Shown here in pieces: positions 5,081 to 7,207 of a DNA stretch of 7,207 nt; the stretch's first letter is position 1; each line of letters begins with the position of its first letter. This DNA is from Nitrosopumilales archaeon. Its GTDB lineage: Archaea > Thermoproteota > Nitrososphaeria > Nitrososphaerales > Nitrososphaeraceae. Both the position numbers and the translations under genes were made by a program. The stretch spans positions 1-7,207 of the forward strand of contig WJXE01000091.1 of NCBI GenBank assembly GCA_009665115.1, written 5' to 3'. The notes below the pieces were generated by a model. It was not told where the DNA came from. It did not search any database and was given only the letters and a program-made list of their open reading frames with translations.

Positions 5081-5719
5081 TTAAGTATGGCCCCTCCGCT
5101 GATCGTTTTGCGGATAAGGATATTCCATTTGGCGAGCGGTGGCCTGCCCAATCTTGGTCCCGAAAAAGTGACTTACAATCCGTAGAGCCAGGTCGATTCC
5201 AGCAGAAACGCCTGCAGAGGTGTATATCGGGTCATCCAACGTGAATAGAAGGTCTTCACGTATTTTGGCATTTGGTGCGGCGTCCCGTAAGAAATCAAAA
5301 GTGCGCCAGTGAGTGGTGGCTTCACGTCCTTCCAATAAACCTGCTTTCCCAAGGAGACTTGAACCTGTGCACACTGAGGCCGTCAGCCTTGTCTTAGTGG
5401 CCCGATCCGCAATCCACTTTAGGATAGTTTTATTTTTTACTTCCTTACGTGTTCCCCAGCCACCCGGCACGATCAGTAAATCCAGAGCCGGACAGTCTTC
5501 GATAGTCACATCTGGGGTGAAGCGTAGGCCGCCAACGGCTGAGACTTGGCCTTTCCTTTCTGAGATCAGGAGGATTCGAAATGGTGATGATTCTTGCCGC
5601 CGGCGTTCTTCGTTCAAACGCGTTACCGAAAATACCTCAAAAGGTCCTGCGACATCCAAGACTTCTACTTGATCGAAGATTAGAATTCCAACTGTTAGCG
5701 GCAGCTGGTTTTCGTTCAT
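5081..5719 (-). CDS. DJ-1/PfpI superfamily protein, isonitrile hydratase / GlxA-type
   Basis: Complete 212-aa ORF from ATG to TAA. The fold signature is clear: the first strand (LTVGILIFDQVEVLDVAGP), PGGWGT at 85-90, the nucleophile elbow ASVCTGSSLLGKAGLL with C117, THW at 136-138, and TSAGVSAGIDLALRIV at 167-182. D22 and the C117-T118 pair correspond to residues essential in Pseudomonas isonitrile hydratase (InhA), which hydrates isonitriles to N-formamides. The same domain forms the sensor half of GlxA-type AraC regulators, but no helix-turn-helix follows here and the length is that of a stand-alone domain. Catalysis is plausible, the substrate unknown. The gene is richer in G+C than its neighbours, which suggests acquisition from bacteria. 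A strong TATA-like box lies upstream. Confidence 0.88.
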   Translation of the reverse strand: MNENQLPLTVGILIFDQVEVLDVAGPFEVFSVTRLNEERRRQESSPFRILLISERKGQVSAVGGLRFTPDVTIEDCPALDLLIVPGGWGTRKEVKNKTILKWIADRATKTRLTASVCTGSSLLGKAGLLEGREATTHWRTFDFLRDAAPNAKIREDLLFTLDDPIYTSAGVSAGIDLALRIVSHFFGTKIGQATARQMEYPYPQNDQRRGHT

Positions 5720-5757
5720 AACGCAAAACTACCCACTATTTGCAGCGTCTTGCCTTT

Positions 5758-5765
5758 TATTTATA
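5758..5765 (-). promoter_or_regulatory. Putative TATA box for the DJ-1/PfpI gene
   Basis: On the minus strand it reads TATAAATA, preceded by CGA and followed by AAAGG, centred about 42 bases before the ATG at 5719. This predicts a leader of roughly 17 bases. It is one of the best TATA matches in the window. Confidence 0.5.
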
Positions 5766-5847
5766 TCGACATAAAGAAAATTGAAAGGTTTGATATGCGT
5801 TAGAAGACTCTGGTATAGAAAGGAACTCCCCCCGTTCCAATTCTTTC

Positions 5848-5979
5848 ATCTTATACCCCCGTGCTCACAAGCTGCAGGAAGCAGATGTCGCCGTGATCGC
5901 TAGCCGCTACCTGGATAGCGGCTAAATTGATAGGGATCGCATTGCCAAGCAAGTTAGAATTACTACCGACATTAAATAA
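5848..5979 (+). pseudogene. Possible glycosyltransferase (GT2) relic
   Basis: One frame reads HKLQEADVAVIASRYLDSG, a TAA at 5923, then IDRDRIAKQVRI to a second stop at 5977. The ADVAVIASRYL.SG phrase matches the D-V-V-I-x-S-R-Y segment of family 2 dolichyl-phosphate sugar synthases, followed there by a basic R-rich stretch as here. The piece is about 40 residues, has no catalytic DxD region and no membrane segments, and is G+C-rich against its surroundings. The resemblance rests on one short motif, so it may be coincidental. Confidence 0.3.
5901..5924. repeat. Perfect 9-base hairpin
   Basis: TAGCCGCTA and TAGCGGCTA are exact reverse complements around the 6-base loop CCTGGA. The stem has 5 G/C pairs out of 9 and is not followed by a T-run, so it is not a standard intrinsic terminator. 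It lies between the divergent DJ-1/PfpI and CDGSH genes, upstream of both. Confidence 0.6.
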
Positions 5980-6012
5980 TTCAAGCAATACTAGTTTAAC
6001 TTGGGAGGTTAA

Positions 6013-6022
6013 TAATATAAAT
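6013..6022 (+). promoter_or_regulatory. Putative TATA box for the CDGSH gene
   Basis: AATATAAATT lies about 60 bases before the TTG at 6079. It predicts a leader of around 35 bases, consistent with the use of the ribosome binding site seen in that leader. Confidence 0.35.
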
Positions 6023-6063
6023 TGAAGAAGTGTTTATGAAATGGATGGACAGATAACGTCAAA

Positions 6064-6069
6064 GGGGAG
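6064..6069 (+). promoter_or_regulatory. Ribosome binding site that fixes the TTG start at 6079
   Basis: GGGGAG ends 9 bases before the TTG. The frame has no ATG or GTG between this site and the upstream in-frame stop at 6037-6039, so the TTG is the best start. Confidence 0.6.
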
Positions 6070-6078
6070 ACATATTTT

Positions 6079-6768
6079 TTGAAAACAAATGATAGTAATA
6101 GTAATGATAAAGATCAAACAGCAAAACCAAAGATTCTACCACTTCCAAATGGCCCGTACTACCTCATACACGATATGGAACCAAAAATAGTTGATAATAT
6201 TCAAAACTTCAAAGGAGAATCACTTTCAGCGATAAGGGGCATCACATTATGTCGTTGTGGAGCATCAAAGAACAAACCATTCTGCGACGGCACTCATAGC
6301 ATTATTGGATTTTCTAGCGAAAAAAGTTCCGGCGGAAGGAAAGATAGGAGAATCGATTACGCTGGAAAGAACATAACAATTCATGATAACCGAGCAATTT
6401 GTTCTCATGCTGCAGAGTGCGTAGATAATCTCTCGTCAGTTTTCAAATTGAACAACAAACCATGGATTGATCCTGGCGGCGCAACGCTAGACGCAGTCAT
6501 TGAAACCGTAAGAAAATGTCCGTCAGGTGCTCTTAGTTATTCAGTTGATGGAGTCGAATACAGGGATCAAGATAGAGAGCCAATGCTTACAGTCTCAAAA
6601 GATGGTCCTTATATTATAACTGGCGGCATAGAATTAATGGGCGATTCGCAATTTGGAGAGGGGGCGTCGAAAGAACACTACACACTTTGCCGCTGTGGTG
6701 CTTCTAACAACAAACCATTTTGTGATGGTATGCACAGGGATAACAATTTCAAGGATGAAAAAAACTGA
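6079..6768 (+). CDS. CDGSH / divergent 4Fe-4S / CDGSH iron-sulfur protein (229 aa)
   Basis: Three metal sites in one chain. CDGSH site 1: C58, C60, C69, H73 (CRCGASKNKPFCDGTH). Middle domain, about residues 92-155: the Fer4_19 type (divergent 4Fe-4S mono-cluster, as in E. coli YjdI), with ICSHAAEC (C108, C114), KPWIDPGG and KCPSGAL (C147). CDGSH site 2: C204, C206, C215, H219 (CRCGASNNKPFCDGMH). Each CDGSH unit is introduced by a GPYYLI/GPYIIT strand, so the halves look duplicated around the central domain. CDGSH sites bind a redox-active 2Fe-2S cluster through three Cys and one His, and all ligands are present. With no membrane segment, it is probably a cytosolic electron carrier, cluster-transfer or redox-sensing protein; the partner is not shown. 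The start is TTG with GGGGAG upstream. Confidence 0.92.
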   Translation: MKTNDSNSNDKDQTAKPKILPLPNGPYYLIHDMEPKIVDNIQNFKGESLSAIRGITLCRCGASKNKPFCDGTHSIIGFSSEKSSGGRKDRRIDYAGKNITIHDNRAICSHAAECVDNLSSVFKLNNKPWIDPGGATLDAVIETVRKCPSGALSYSVDGVEYRDQDREPMLTVSKDGPYIITGGIELMGDSQFGEGASKEHYTLCRCGASNNKPFCDGMHRDNNFKDEKN

Positions 6769-7006
6769 AGATCTGACGCATATCAATCTCTATACTATAC
6801 TAGCTGACGAATCATCTACCTTTAATCATAATTGGAAGACACCGAGGGGAATTAGTATTAAGCCTAGAAAAAAGGGTAACCAATTAACAAAATGGAGTAG
6901 GCTTGCAGCAATATCCAACATGGCCTACAATCTTCTTGTTCACAGGCAAGCCTTTCATTACAGAAACACACCAATCTTGGAGCGACTGCAAGAAGCCTAC
7001 TTCTAA
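6755..7006 (+). CDS. Overlapping small basic ORF (83 aa), unrecognised
   Basis: An ATG at 6755 lies within the last codons of the CDGSH gene (14-base overlap, another frame), with AAGG just before it; stop TAA at 7004-7006. The peptide is basic and mixed (LYTILADESSTFNHNW, KPRKKGNQLTKWSRL, FHYRNTPILERLQEAYF) and reads like protein rather than shadow, since no strong gene lies opposite. Its overlap with the upstream stop would suit translational coupling. No motif or family is recognised; it may be a gene remnant. The opposing minus-strand frame (6864-7115) is less convincing because of its Cys/Arg/Pro clusters. Confidence 0.4.
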   Translation: MKKTEDLTHINLYTILADESSTFNHNWKTPRGISIKPRKKGNQLTKWSRLAAISNMAYNLLVHRQAFHYRNTPILERLQEAYF

Positions 7007-7031
7007 ATTGATTTAACCTGATTCTATATAG

Positions 7032-7196
7032 TGGTTTGAAGGAGCTGCTATAGGTTTTCTGTTGGATCGGCCAGATGGCGCCGTCGCTGGTGGTGCTCTT
7101 GGTTCCGTAGTGCATGACTTGGGGAATGATATTGCTCAGCGTTTGTTTAAGCAGGCGAGAAGAGATGCGGCTAGGGTGCAGTTATTAGTTATGTAA
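7032..7196 (+). pseudogene. Glycine-rich gene remnant (54 codons) near the window edge
   Basis: The frame is open from just after a TAG (7029-7031) to a TAA (7194-7196). It reads WFEGAAIGFLLDRPDGAVAGG, then ALGSVVHDLGNDIAQRLF and a basic tail (KQARRDAARVQ). The small-residue pattern G-A-A-I-G / G-A-V-A-G-G-A-L-G is typical of glycine-zipper segments that pack or cross membranes. It is clearly richer in G+C than the region before it. No ATG starts it; the only candidate is a TTG at 7062, inside the zipper. The 5' part is therefore probably missing, or cut off by the in-frame TAG. The family is not identified. Confidence 0.4.
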
Positions 7197-7207
7197 GCAT
7201 TCACATT

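Noticed and set aside
5003..5672. Plus-strand ORFs at 5003-5185, 5062-5244 and 5313-5672, and the minus ORF at 4945-5151
   Set aside because: Three lie opposite the well-supported DJ-1/PfpI gene. The minus ORF mostly covers its 3' end and the repeat region and has no protein-like signal.
6864..7115. Minus-strand 83-codon ORF
   Set aside because: It runs opposite two plus-strand frames that look more coding, starts inside the glycine-rich remnant, and has an erratic composition.
1..7207. CRISPR array, tRNA, rRNA, transposase or integrase
   Set aside because: No regularly spaced direct repeats, no cloverleaf or rRNA-like sequence, and no DDE, Tyr- or Ser-recombinase motif were seen in any frame.

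Overview
The window looks like A+T-rich archaeal DNA, most probably from a soil-type ammonia-oxidising archaeon (Nitrososphaera/Nitrosocosmicus-like). This is inferred from style, not proved: short TATA-like boxes about 25-30 bases before start codons, several apparently leaderless starts, GTG/TTG starts, many tiny zinc-ribbon proteins, wide intergenic spaces, and a broken DUF892/YciF-type ferritin-like gene. No rRNA, tRNA, CRISPR array or intact transposase was seen.

Layout. A small zinc-ribbon gene (1-240, minus) opens the window. From about 480 to 1450 only very short open stretches remain, mostly on the minus strand and several of them Cys-rich; they look like decayed or very small genes. 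From 1460 to 1919 (minus) there is a clear pseudogene of a ferritin-like DUF892 protein, broken by two frameshifts and a stop, with no recognisable start codon. Two unrecognised but gene-like ORFs follow on the plus strand (2007-2435 and 2846-3094). Between 3095 and 3770 there are more fragments on both strands. A two-gene plus-strand operon follows: 3910-4200, then a small zinc-ribbon gene at 4204-4431 that is interrupted by an in-frame TGA. A second zinc-ribbon gene (4499-4762) is a divergent paralogue of the one at 1-240.

The right third holds the two genes with the clearest function. A DJ-1/PfpI-superfamily protein (5081-5719, minus) resembles isonitrile hydratase and the ligand-binding halves of GlxA-type regulators; it is richer in G+C than its surroundings. 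A three-cluster iron-sulfur protein (6079-6768, plus) has the order CDGSH, divergent 4Fe-4S, CDGSH. Between them lies what may be a glycosyltransferase relic with a perfect hairpin. After the iron-sulfur gene come one overlapping small ORF and a glycine-rich gene remnant that reaches almost to the window edge.

The overall picture is an accessory, low-density region with many decayed small genes, enriched in cysteine-rich (zinc- or iron-sulfur-binding) small proteins. I do not see a complete new multi-gene system. The best leads are the zinc-ribbon pair, the operon with the internal TGA, and the tri-domain iron-sulfur protein.
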